A DNA stretch of 64,000 bases, from contig OX422184.1 of assembly GCA_949130485.1 (NCBI GenBank), positions 6,056,655 to 6,120,654 of the forward strand. Reading direction: 5' to 3'. This document shows, one piece after another, positions 32,841 to 43,700 of the stretch (its first letter is position 1; every line of letters starts with the position of its first letter). The notes beneath the pieces were generated by a model. The model saw only the letters and a list, made by a program, of their open reading frames with translations. It had not been told where the DNA came from and did no database searches. This DNA is from Agelas oroides (taxonomy: Eukaryota; Porifera; Demospongiae; Agelasida; Agelasidae). The position numbers and the translations under genes are program-made.

Positions 32841-34202
32841 TTGGCAACTTACGCTAAGATGGTTGCATCTGGTGAGCTATCCCTAGGTGTTCCATGTATA
32901 CCTTTCAGGCTAGTCAAGTTCTCTACCAAAAATGGAAAGCTGATCAGGCAAGAGATTCAGGTTGAAGGGCGCAAGTTTCCACTGAGTGAGATTCGCAAAA
33001 AAAATTGCTACAAAAGAACAAAAGGTACATGCGATTAAACACTGATGAGGAAATTGAAAAGATGACACTTTCCGAACTACATTCACTTGCAGCATCACAC
33101 CAAACATGGTCATTGAAGGGCTTCGCTCCATAATCAAGACCTACCAGCGAACAAGAACCCTGGTTTTCTGGGATGATCATGGCACAATCCTGGGTCTAGG
33201 CAGTATCCTGATGACCATCCACGTTGTGTATGACACAGCTACCTTAATACTCAAGCTGAGTATGCACAGAAGTTTTCCAGCTCAGAGAATGTGCAGTCCA
33301 TGGTAGAACGTCCTGAGATTTATATGTTTGCAGCAGGATCTTCATCAGCTGAAGACCAAGCCGCTCTTCTTCAGGACAGGATTAACTGCTTACCCAACTT
33401 ATCCTCACCTATTGCAGCCTCCACTGGTATTCTAATCCATGACAAGCTAGGCTTTATGATTGGAGACCACCCAGCCCAGCAGTTTGAACGAGGTACACAA
33501 CAGGGAGGAACCTACAAGTGCGGGGGATGTGGCTGCAAAGACACTATGATGGAAGACCTTGCTCATGTACTACATTGTGAATGGAGATCCCTCAAAGATT
33601 TACAGTGCATTGCTCTTGCCGGGAAGATAGGAAAACAGCCAGGTGTTATCAAACCATTTGCAAACCTCCGAGTTGCTCAGCTCCGTGACAAACTATGCAC
33701 ACGAGGAGTATTTGACAATGATGATCCTAAAAGGGAACTACAACAGAAGCTAACGAGTATTCTCAAAGGGGTACAGCGAGTTCCAACCTTACTACTCTTC
33801 AACCCTACACAAAAATTGGACGAGCTTCACCTGGGTACATATACTATCTTAGACAGTGAACCACTGCACGACATCAAGGGTCACCTAGGTAACCTCCTCA
33901 AAGAGCTGCCATACATACTACCCCACAAAGTGAGAGAGAACACCCAGGAGATAATTGAGGCCAACACTAAAGAAAAGATGACTGGAGCTGAGTACAGAGT
34001 GACTGCAATAGAGCTACTACTATCACTGATGCAGGCTAATGTTGATCCAGCTATACTCCTCCTTGTTGAAACAGTGGTCAGAATTTCTGAGTTCCTCTAC
34101 CTGCCCGAGAAAAAGTGGACACCACGCCGCGTTCTTCAACTCTACAACTGCACCTGGTTACATCACACTGGGTACTATGCACAAACTTTGACGAGTCTCT
34201 AG
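32841..34202 (+). pseudogene. Relic of a conserved repetitive metazoan family (EPLHD protein)
   Basis: Three frames carry one protein in order: 32841-33038, 33106-33306 (QRTRTLVFWDDHGTILGLG) and 33291-34202. The last, 303 residues, has VERPEIYMF, a cysteine cluster CGGCGC, a SAP-like helix pair (VAQLRDKLCTRGVF), QRVPTLLLFNP and SEPLHDIKGH. I recall this order from very many hypothetical proteins of sponges and corals, which suggests a mobile-element protein, but no catalytic activity can be named. Frame breaks near 33040-33110 and 33290 show decay. The family's C-terminal part is absent. Confidence 0.6.
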
Positions 34203-34209
34203 ATACTTG

Positions 34210-36510
34210 GGGTGATCCATGCTAAATGTTTTCTAGAGGGGACAATCCTCTTGGCAACACACGCACTGATAACATGAGTGAACTATTTTACTATCGTGAC
34301 CTGCAGTGATATGTAGGGTGAAAGGTTTTAGAAAACAGACCATCCTGTAATGTACACATGCAGAGTGGAAGGTTTTAATTCATGTCAAGCATAGAGGAAT
34401 ATCAAGTCCATCAAGTAAGTAGTCCCAGTCAATTCTGTCAAGCAGATCATATGCGTTTCAATAGTCACCAAGTGAGTTGCACCAAACTTCTCTTGGTAAA
34501 GAGCAGGTGCACTTGTAAGTATGTGAAACTTCATTGGAGGAACAGTGGACCACAGTGGCCAAACTGGATTTGGACTTTTGCACCAAAAAGGCCAACTTTC
34601 CACTCCAAATGTTCACTCAAATGGCAGCTTTGCAGCTTTCTTGCGCTGTGATATCTTTGTGTTGGACTAAAGTGGCCATGTTGCTTTTTAGATTATTCAT
34701 GACCAAAAGACTCCTTGGACAAAGATACAGAGAGCTGCTGTTGTTTACCAGGAGTGTATGGAACGATGGTTTGAAACTAAACCTTAGTAGGGAGCCTTTA
34801 GAGCTGGAGAGCTGTGTAAAGCTGCTCTTCACAAAACAGCTAAAATGCATACCCTTTGGGTGCTTTGCAGACAGCCGGTCTTTGTGTGGCCATATGACAA
34901 TCGCTTGTCCAAATTCAACACAATACTTCTTGATTTTATCTTCATCAATACCTGGAGCAGACCTCCCACAAATACTTTTCGCGAGAATATTTCAAGAAAA
35001 GAACACTACGTGGGAAAGGCTGAAGGGTTCTCCTGTCGAAAAAACACATGACCTCTCATGATGTTAAGGGTCAAATTACCGTTGTAGCTTGTTGTGTGAG
35101 TAGCTACCTTGACGAAGTGTACCAATAGCCATTAGCACAAACCTCCAACATAAATCGTTAGTTTAGTTGCACTGTGGTGACCTTGTTTCCAAGAAATCGT
35201 TAGGGTGTATTTCATAATAACTGTCTCTCTACACCAAAACTGAATGTGTGAACAGCACAATGCGTGCCCTTGCCATAGCCTTGATTTCCAGGCCTTCTCG
35301 CCATCCTGTTTTAGATTGCTTACAGTATGCAATTATGGAGGGTTAAACATCACTGTAAGTGATCAAAAACAGGCTTGGTTCTTCCTGTAAAGTACAGTGG
35401 TTTTTGGAGGTTCAGAAGCATTGAACCACCATGAACTCCTGTGAAACTAGCTTATATTTCTTGGTTCCTCAATCATTAAGTGGTTTGAGCAAGTTCATGA
35501 ACTGATGAACTGATGTGAAACTACCTCATACTCCTGGTTTCATCAGTCAAACTGTGGTTTACACAGGTTCGGAAGTGTCGAACCACCCCTAACTCATGTA
35601 ATACTACCTTGTAGTCCCAGTGAGGGAGGGCAGAAAGCTGGAGTGGTATGAAAGTAAAGAGGGTTTAAAAGCTTTGGACCAAAGGATGTAAGCCGATGGG
35701 CATGCTCAAAGGGCTCATGAGAGGAAGGGGATGTGGCATAATTTCTTACTCTGTTCTTGTGTTACATCTACGATCCCGTTGCTTCGTCACAGTCTTCACC
35801 ATAGTCCAAGTCATTGGTTGGGAGTTTGGCATAACAGGGCCTTTGCCATACTCAGCAATTGTCTGCTAGTATACCAAAATGATTCGATCACCTTTTGCCT
35901 TCTTAGCCTTTAGTTCTTGAAAAGTAGCTAAATTGTTTTTCTTGTCTTTTCTAACTCTTTCTCTGTGGTCTAAAGCCGCTTTACGCCTGTGTGAATGACT
36001 TTCCCGATCTTCCGCTTTCAGTCATTCATCTTCACAGCTAGTACAACGAGAACGGTAGCGAGAGAAACAGTGTGGGCCTACTGCTAAAGATTCAACACGA
36101 TCACAATGTACCAGTGAGAAACTTTCCAATAGAACATTTTATGCATTGTAAGCACACCCAAGACAAACAAAGGCTGTGACCAACTGATAACAAGTGTTGA
36201 ATTTGTCGCACCTCAACTTTGAGTCACCAACATTACAACCTACAGTGCTAGCTAATTGCATAAGTCAGGTTCAGATTAGTTTTTAGATGTAGAAAATGCC
36301 TGCCAAATTGAGCAAGCATCTTACAATCAAGCATGTTTTAGTGTAAAAACTACTTGCAAAATTTACTAGCCATATCAAGAAGTTTGTGCCAAAAACGATC
36401 ATTTCTCACCTCGCAATCACTTTCGGAAGTGTTAAATGCAATGCTTGTATATTCGCTGAGTGCCTTAGCGCGAGGCTACTAATCGTGCAATGTACTCAGT
36501 TCGCGTTTGT
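34210..36510. other. No recognised gene
   Basis: A plus-strand open frame of 175 codons (34534-35061) has no domain, splice context or family I recognise. A foldback-type end (35278) and CACCATGAACTCCTG-like words repeated near 35400-35610 are the only other structure. The 34.4-35.0 kb frame could be a further decayed piece of the EPLHD relic. Confidence 0.4.
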
Positions 36511-36515
36511 ATGTA

Positions 36516-37740
36516 CGGTAGACATCAAAAAAATGATCTGCTAATTCCCGAAGGTAATCCGTACCTTCTTTAGCGGCAATTGTGCGTCGAAATTCCGTAC
36601 GGCTTCATCGCAGTTACCGTATGGCTTCATGCATTTCGACTTTGCCGTCTGGCTTGCATCATGCGTAGGGTATAAATTTGCGCGTGCATGCATACGTACT
36701 TACGTATGTACGTACTTATTACGCAGTTTGCCCTTCGTGCATAGAGACATTGGCCCAGCAGTCAAGGAAATCGGTGCTCAGGTTCAGGGAGACCATTACA
36801 ACTGGCGGAGGATTCCTTAGCCATGGTCGAGCAGCTCATGCAGCAAGATGACGAGACAACTGCTACACAAATATACTCATTTCTTGTGCACAACGGTGTA
36901 GATGTATCGTTGACCGCTATTCTGCGCGGCCGGCGCACACTCGGGTGGACTTTTCGAGGATCAGCCTATTGTCAGCTTATTCAAGAGGTAAACAAACAAA
37001 CGTTTGGAATGGGCTCAGCTGCACCTTCACGACAATTTTCATGATGTTGTTTGGACTGATGAAACAACTGTTCAGCTGCAATCACACAAGCGATTCTGTT
37101 GCCGTAAAACAAGTGAGCCACCCCATCTAAAGCCCCGAGCCAAACACCCACGTTTGGGGTGGAATCAGCTGGAATGGCCCAACAGACATCTGCATTTTTG
37201 AAGGGAGGATGAATGCGAGTCTTTACGTCCAGATCCTCCAGAATACACTGCTCCCAAGTTTGCAGCGAGATCATCCTGGTGGTCAGTACTGGTCACAGGT
37301 TCATGCAAGACAACGACCCGAAACATACACCATCTACTGCACGGACATTTTTCGAATACAATGGTATCAACTGGTGGAGAACACCACCAGAAAGTCCTGA
37401 TGCTAACCCCATTGAAAACTTGTGGCATGAGCTGAAGGTCAGTATTAAATTGTAGGAACTACCTCTTGGCAACAAAGAGTATTTGCAATTGATCACGTAT
37501 TTACATAGTGCGGTCAATTATTTGCTAGGATTAAAATTTGGCTACATTTCAATTGTTACAGGAATATATTCGAAGAGAAGTTAAACCAAGGACCAAAGCA
37601 GACCTAATCAGAGGTATTCGTGATTTCTAGGCAACAGTTGACATATTGAAGTGTAGAAGATACATTTGTCACCTGCAAAAAGTTCTTCCTCGCATAATAC
37701 AGCTGCATGGAGATGCAACAGGGTAGTGACAACTGTCACT
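36516..37740 (+). pseudogene. Tc1/mariner transposase, copy 2
   Basis: Related to 26092-27327 but lacking the first HTH. It keeps [42 protein letters not shown] and SPDANPIENLWHELK, then a GT..AG intron (37438-37561) and IRREVKPRTKADLIRGI. The end LKCRRYI..KVLPRIIQLHG is the normal Tc1 C-terminus. Defects are frame changes near 37000 and 37155 and an in-frame TAG in RDF*ATVD. The left end GGTAGACATCAAAAAAATGA is a diverged form of the family end, and no matching right end was found. Confidence 0.8.
37438..37561 (+). other. Intron in Tc1 transposase, copy 2
   Basis: A GTCAGT donor after HELK and a TTGTTACAG acceptor before EYIRR bound 124 bp. Copy 1 is uninterrupted at this codon (27255-27270). 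Confidence 0.75.
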
Positions 37741-37908
37741 GATGCTCGTCTGGATAGCTGTAACTTCATTGTGCTTGTGTTGGATAGCCAACCAAGTCTC
37801 ATCATAACTTGGGTTGGATATATAGCAACCTAGTTTAGTAGACCAAATACTATATCAAGTGTAGAGTGATTGTGTATCAGCACCTAGCTTTTCTTCCATT
37901 TATACATA

Positions 37909-37937
37909 ATATATATATATATATATATATATATAGC
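37909..37937. repeat. (AT)n microsatellite
   Basis: An ATAT run of about 28 bases. Confidence 0.9.
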
Positions 37938-37939
37938 TG

Positions 37940-38850
37940 ACCCCAAAGACTTCATTCATAAGACTATGATTGTTGTTGTACTGCTTTATCCAAATCAGAT
38001 TGCAACTTATATGGAAGATCATTGTTATTAGCTTTTGCCTCAAGAATGGTCACTTGTCTGTTAACCAGTGATTTTCAACCTGATCGATTTGATGTAGACT
38101 ATGTATGTAGGGGTCAGCATATGCCAGCATCATTATCAATTTCAATCAATGAACATCTCCCTGAAAAAGGCAGGCCTAGATGTTATGCATGCATGTGCAT
38201 GGTTCATACCATTTGTATCATTTTGTGCACTTATACAGAACAGAATGAAATCACTTAGCAATGTGAAATGTACCGTCGTCATCCCAGTGGGCCAGACCAG
38301 AAGCCAGTGTGCATGCAAAAGAAATGATAAAGCTGAAAAGCATAATAGCATAAGCCATGCAGCATACATGTACGTAGCAATGTGAAAAGGAGCAAAACAT
38401 GCTGACCCCTATACATTCTGCTTGACTGTCAAATCCAAATTATGTACATACTACACTGTTTTTGCTATCTATGGCTAGCTAGCTTGTCTTCAGTTAGGAT
38501 CATTGACTACCATGTTCACTGATCTCTATGGTTCAACAATATCTTCCTCAGATGTACAACTGCATAAACAGTCATGTAGTCTCAGATAAACACAGTCAAG
38601 CTGCTGGTTGGATGCCAACACAAGCGGACACATACATAGCGTAAAGTAACTGCAGATACAGATTACATGCATGCTGGGTGCACTCTGCATGGTCATTCTG
38701 AGCAGCATGTTACACATACAATGTCTCATACAAACTGACTGGTGGGAGAGGATCAACTCAACCAATTGTGGTTGTACTGTACAGCTTTGTGCTATTGCTG
38801 GGTTCACAAGACAAATTCTCACACACATAATTATACATGGACTAATCACC
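37940..38850. other. No recognised gene
   Basis: There are only short open frames, on both strands, without domains. The sequence just right of 38850 enters the terminal repeat of the YR retrotransposon. Confidence 0.4.
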
Positions 38851-38853
38851 ACC

Positions 38854-39072
38854 TTAACAGGTTCATCCGGCTGTATGGCCGCATCCTCAACAATCGAACC
38901 GAGTGGAGGACGTGCCGAGTATGTCAGTAAACTAGGCGTGGCCTGTAACGTTCTGGGCATTACGATATACCTAAGCATTGACGTCACGCCCACTTTCCTT
39001 GCCGCGAACTTTGCGCCATCTTTGGTGAACGGCGGTTTTGCTTGGAGGGAGTCAGAGTGGGGGGTTCCTTAA
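38854..39072 (-). repeat. Split direct repeat B2
   Basis: 219 bp starting TTAACAGGTTCATCCGGCTG and ending GGGGGGTTCCTTAA, about 95% like B1. Confidence 0.9.
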
Positions 39073-39178
39073 CCCCCCATCCCTCCACCTATTGACATCC
39101 TCAGCACTGGTCACACCAAAAGCCAAATCACCAAATTCGTAGGCTCCTGGCGGACATGTAAAATAGAAAGGTGGGTGG

Positions 39179-39385
39179 GAGCACTTTCCGAGCTGAACTG
39201 CACAAGGTTGCAACGTAACTGCGTCTCCCAGCTGCGAAGTTCATATCTAAGCGCCCTTACCGTAACAACCACCAATCACCACTCTTTTCGGCGCGCCGCG
39301 CGCCAAGCCAACATGCGCGCGCCCCGTCTAACATCCCGGCACGCCTCCCTTCCTGTTAACTCGGTTTAACTGCGTTAAACCACAT
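39179..39385 (-). repeat. Split direct repeat A2
   Basis: About 207 bp from GAGCACTTTCCGAGCTG to TTAAACCACAT, nearly identical to A1 at 44953-45161. It abuts B1 directly. Confidence 0.9.
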
Positions 39386-39604
39386 TTAACAGGTTCGTCT
39401 GGCTGTATGGCCGCACCCTCAACAATTGAACCGAGTGGAGGACGTGCCGAGTATGTCAGTAAACTAGGCGTGGCCTGTAACACTCTGGACATTACGATAT
39501 ACCTAAGCATTGACGTCACGCCCACTTTCCTTGCCGCAAACTTCGCACCATCTTTGGTGAACGGCAGTTTTGCTTGGAGGGAGTCAGAGTGGGGGGTTCC
39601 TTAA
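39386..39604 (-). repeat. Split direct repeat B1
   Basis: 219 bp matching B2. A 43-bp piece of the same sequence (AGGCGTGGCCTGTAACG..CTAAGC) is repeated once more at 39604-39646 on the ORF side. Confidence 0.9.
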
Positions 39605-39713
39605 GGCGTGGCCTGTAACGCTCTGGGCATTACGATATACCTAAGCGAGACCTCGCCTTCCCTCCAAACAAAATCCCCGAAACCCTCCCCAACATGACCA
39701 GAGACATCTATTA

Positions 39714-40702
39714 TCAATAACACAATGTTACAAGGCTTGAATAAGCGATGATAGTGATACACCAATAACCTTGGCTAATTGAATCATTAGCTAACTTGTA
39801 CCAACCTCCTCGATATTGACGAGAGATCTCCCGAGATGAGCAAACATATAGCTGATACGCCGAACTCTCCCACCTACCTAGCATCTTAATCACCGAGTCT
39901 TCAATACCTTTTTCAGCTGCTGTCGTAGCTGCGCCAATCCGAAAACTATGGCCCGCGTATGTGCTGGCCTCATAGCCCAGAATCGACAATGCCGATCTCA
40001 CCTTGTCAACAGAAACCTCTCTTGTAAGAGCTCTACAATCCCTGAAACGGAAGAGCGGACCATCCTCACCCCCTCGTACCGCTAAGTATGCTAGTAAAGC
40101 AGCCACAGGACACAGCTCATTCCCAGTGGCTCCCAATAGATGTCCACTCCCCTGCCAAACTGGTCTGTCTTCGAGCGCCGCAGGTGAATTCTAATAACCG
40201 AAGGAGACTCATGATCGTCAACAGCTACGTCCTTCACTGTGACCCCACGACCACCGGCCACGGACTGCTCGGTGATTTCCCCCATCCTGAAAAACCCGAA
40301 AAAGGCAGTGCAACAAAAGCGGCCCACATCAAAATAATGTCGTAGTCCGAAGCTTCTCGCGACCACAGCGATCGTAACTGGTGCAAGATTGTAGGCGTAA
40401 TTGGAAGGCGTGGCCTACGGCTGGGTTCCTCCGACCTCTTCCGGCAAATCGCTCTCTCAACCAAACTCAACTTAGGCATGGGCACAGTTCACGGCTCCGG
40501 GAGATCATTAGAAATCTGCAAATACCTCACAGCAGCCAGGTATGTCTTGATTGTGCTGTACGCTAAGCCCGAGTTGGCTAAATGAGATATATAAGAACAT
40601 AACAGTGACTGGGATACAGGTAAAGGGTTGGTCACATGATAGATATTACAGAAGTGAACAAACTTATTAATACCAGATTGATACGTCCGCCTTGTTGTTC
40701 CC
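39714..40702 (-). pseudogene. Tyrosine recombinase (YR) of the retrotransposon
   Basis: The N-terminal SAM-like domain is visible as TRRTYQSGINKFVHFC and IKTYLAAVRYLQI. The catalytic part holds LRRSKTDQ (first Arg), AGHSFRIGAATTAA (His-x-x-Arg), and LGRWESSAYQLYV with the Trp and the Tyr nucleophile. All expected catalytic positions are present, but in three frames. There is a TGA after LPEP (about 40497), a frame change near 40300 and another near 40115. This enzyme would insert the circular DNA intermediate without target duplication. The copy cannot make it. Confidence 0.85.
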
Positions 40703-40703
40703 G

Positions 40704-41288
40704 CTAGACCGTGCTCAAAATATTTCTGAACATCCTTCTCCAGGTCTGCAAGGTCCAGTCAGGTCTCTTGTTGACCAACATATCGATCAACGGCTGCGGT
40801 GGTCTGAACTTCTCTATTGGTACCATCGAATCCGCTACCTGGATGAAAGGGGGAGAATGACCTCTTGAAAGGAGATCGGCTACTACATTCTCCGCCCCCG
40901 GAATATGCGATGCCACCACCCTGAAAGACAGTTGTGCCTCAAATAACGCCAGGCATCGCAGCAAATGCATCAGGTCTGGATCTCTGCTGGTACGACTGGT
41001 CAGCACTGCCACCACTGCCTCATTATCACACCTGCAACACACCACTTGTCCCTCCCAGAATCTCCCCCACATTGCTGCTGCCATGACAATAGGAATCAAC
41101 TCTCTTGTTGCGATGTTGGTCTTTGGCGGACATGCTGTGTCTGACCATGCCAACTGCAGCCACCTGGTATTCCAAAAAGCTCCACAGCCCCAACTTCCTG
41201 ACGCATCCGACGTGAGAACCACCGTGGGCTCAAGCTCACCCAGAGCTGCCAGTAGAGACACCCCATTCCAACCCTCCAGAAACTCATG
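40704..41288 (-). CDS. RNase H domain of the retrotransposon
   Basis: In the same frame as RT but cut off from it by one TAG. It starts HEFLEGWNGVSLL and has VVLTSDASGSWGCGAFW (first catalytic Asp), TRELIPIVMA (Glu), CRCDNEAVVAVL (second Asp) and GAENVVADLLSR (third Asp). This set is complete for RNase H1-type enzymes that degrade the RNA strand during reverse transcription. It stops at 40704 next to the YR region, with no methyltransferase after it. Confidence 0.85.
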   Translation of the reverse strand, partial: HEFLEGWNGVSLLAALGELEPTVVLTSDASGSWGCGAFWNTRWLQLAWSDTACPPKTNIATRELIPIVMAAAMWGRFWEGQVVCCRCDNEAVVAVLTSRTSRDPDLMHLLRCLALFEAQLSFRVVASHIPGAENVVADLLSRGHSPPFIQVADSMVPIEKFRPPQPLIDMLVNKRPDWTLQTWRRMFRNILSTV

Positions 41289-42392
41289 CTACCATGCCAA
41301 ATCCGACCGGGCTCCCGCATTGAGCTTGATGTGATGGTCTAGCTTTGCAACTCTTGAACTCAGGTCAAACAAACGCCTCAGGAAAGTTCTTCCTGGTTTC
41401 ACAATGGTAGCTGCGTGTTGCAATTGACCCGCAATTGACAGGAGCTCTCGCTTTGTACACCGCTTTTTCCGGAGCCACTCGCTAGTTAGGTGGCCTAATC
41501 TATTTAATTTTTCTCTGGGAAGCCTCAACTCTCCTGCAATAGTGTCAATCAGTATCCCCAGGAAAACCAGACAAACTGTTGGACCCTCCACTTTCTCCAG
41601 TGCCAATGGCACACCCAGATGCTTGCAGATTGCCATGAGAGACTCCAAATCCAGATGACATCGCTCTGAGTCTGGTTCCCCACAGATGATGAAATCATCC
41701 AAATGATGCCACAAATGTTGAACCCCCTGACTCTTTGCTATCCACTCAATGGCATCTGCCAGGGCCGTAAAGATCTTTGGAGCTGACCTTAAGCCGAATG
41801 GTAATGCTGCGTCCACATACACCCGCTCCTCCCACATCATTCCCAGCAAGTGTCTATCCTGCGGGTGCACTGGAACCATCCGATAAGCGCTCCTGATGTC
41901 CACCTTCGCCATTTTTGCTCCTGGGCCCAACCGCACTAACTCCTGAGCTACCTCTTCCACACGAACGTACTGTAATGTGCAGAGCTCAGGCTGGATGAAA
42001 TCATTCACACTACGACCCTCCGGATGAGACAGATCGACAATTAATCTCCATTTACCCGGTTGACTAGATTTGGGAATCACCCCAAACCTGTTCAGATGGA
42101 CCTCTGGGACTTCACCCCGCTCGAACGGTCCCAGCAGAACCCCTCTTCTCTTCTCCTCTGCCAAATAGGCAGAAACCACCTCTGAATTTTCCAATGCTGA
42201 ATGCATGTTCTTACGGGCCGATGAGACTGAACCTGCCTCCTTGAATCCAATCCGAAAGCCCTCCCTGATTCCTCTCAGAAGGTAATTCACATATTCCTTG
42301 TCTGGATGGGAGGTTAGTAATGATTCCCAGTGCTCCAACTTCAACGGTGTGAGTACACCCCCTAGCTTTTCTTGCACTGAGCCCTCCCCCAC
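41289..42392 (-). CDS. Reverse transcriptase of the retrotransposon
   Basis: 367 residues. Motifs in order: GKWRLIVDLSHPEG, AKVDIRSAYRMVPVHP (motif A Asp), DAALPFGLRSAPKIFTALAD (motif B), HLWHHLDDFI (motif C, LDD for YxDD), then CLVFLGILID. LPFGLRSAP and HLDD are typical of DIRS-order RTs. The N-terminal part (WESLLTSHPDKEYVNYLLRG) matches the usual linker from Gag. It ends at a TAG (41289-41291) after DLAW, where related elements have a second Trp. TGG to TAG is the simplest explanation. Confidence 0.9.
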   Translation of the reverse strand: MGEGSVQEKLGGVLTPLKLEHWESLLTSHPDKEYVNYLLRGIREGFRIGFKEAGSVSSARKNMHSALENSEVVSAYLAEEKRRGVLLGPFERGEVPEVHLNRFGVIPKSSQPGKWRLIVDLSHPEGRSVNDFIQPELCTLQYVRVEEVAQELVRLGPGAKMAKVDIRSAYRMVPVHPQDRHLLGMMWEERVYVDAALPFGLRSAPKIFTALADAIEWIAKSQGVQHLWHHLDDFIICGEPDSERCHLDLESLMAICKHLGVPLALEKVEGPTVCLVFLGILIDTIAGELRLPREKLNRLGHLTSEWLRKKRCTKRELLSIAGQLQHAATIVKPGRTFLRRLFDLSSRVAKLDHHIKLNAGARSDLAW

Positions 42393-42693
42393 CCAGTGGC
42401 TGACATTGATCCAAGCTAATCAGATCTGCCGTATATTTGTATGTACCTGCATGCAGAAAAATCACTATAACGATATAGTTGAGTTCAGAGCAAGCCCTGA
42501 ACTCAGGTCGCACCAGTATGATGCTGGTGGACAAATTACTAGCCTATGGAAATTAACCCTGATCCCACACAAGTACATTGAGTAGACAGCAAATACGGGT
42601 AACCACACAGTATGAATATTACAACACCTGTATGCATAACTGATATTGATGAAATGTCACAACACGTCTTGTTCCCTGTGTTTGAGTCCAGAA

Positions 42694-43700
42694 CTACTCC
42701 GACAATCGGAGCCACTTGTTGATAGGCACTCCACCCTTTCCCCTTGTGCCTGCCTGTGCTCCCTGTGCTTTCAGACAAGCAGATCGTGGATGATTTGCTC
42801 TGCAGGCTGAGCAAACATGGGCAAACTTACACGGACTGTAAGTGCATTGAGGGCCATCTCTGGCGTTAAATAGGTGGCAAATACGCAGCCTGACAGGATG
42901 AGGCCCACCCACCGGAGGAGCCGCACCCACTGGAGGAGCCACGCCCGAAGAAGTCGCACCTGGATGTTGCCACAAAAAGAAAGGGCGAGATGGATTCTCT
43001 GGGCAAGTATCCGAGGTGTGGTTATCACTTAGGCAATGAGCACAAGCAATATTGCGCCTAGCTTTTCCGGCGAAACACAAACTGAATAACGTCGGATTCA
43101 AACGGGACCAACGAAGGTCTTTAGTCTGGGCCGCCTGTCTCCTATAGGCCCGATCGTACTGGGCCCATGCCAGACCTTCAAAGTCGCGGCTACACTTGAC
43201 GATCATAGCCTGATAGGCCATCAGTTCCGGCACCATGCGAGGACATTTCTGCGACAAGACGCCTACCATGCCAGCAAAGCACTGGAGCCATTGAAGGATA
43301 TCCGTAACCGGTGCGGTCCTCCGCCGCGGAAGCGACAGCGTGTTCCTCGTACTCTCCTCCTCATCCCTCAGCCAAGTTTCTGGCATAAGTTCACGCATCT
43401 CGACCAACTCCAGCTGGAGTATCTTTTTAATCAGACGCTCTGGGATGGGCAACAAGCCCTCCCCCATGTAGCTTCCCGCTGGAACAACAGGTATCGAGGG
43501 CATTCCTGGGAGCCCTCCCGAAGACACTGGAACCACCGATGGGGTTGACATTACTGACCATACCAGCCCTGTAGATGGCACCATCACTTGTGCTTGCTCT
43601 GATGATGTGCCTCTTGCATTATCCTGCGACGCTGCCCTGGAACACGTTGCCAACCATGAAATGGCACCTGCTGGGGGCACAGCTCCCATGGAAATGGTAC
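42694..43700 (-). CDS. Gag, exon 2
   Basis: About 335 residues after the acceptor at 43701. It has a variable Pro/Gly-rich start, a helical central part (ILQWLQCFAGMVGVL), then CAHCLSDNHTSDTC, a CX2CX4HX4C zinc knuckle. A CCCH finger follows (CHLFN..QCTYSPCKFAH, spacing CX10CX4CX3H) with a trailing CSACRANHPRSAC. Knuckle plus CCCH is common in DIRS-order Gag proteins. It probably packages the element RNA. The stop lies about 300 bases before the RT start. Confidence 0.85.

Noticed and set aside
34534-35061. 175-codon plus-strand open frame
   Set aside because: No domain, no splice context and no family recognised; composition fits chance or a decayed repeat.
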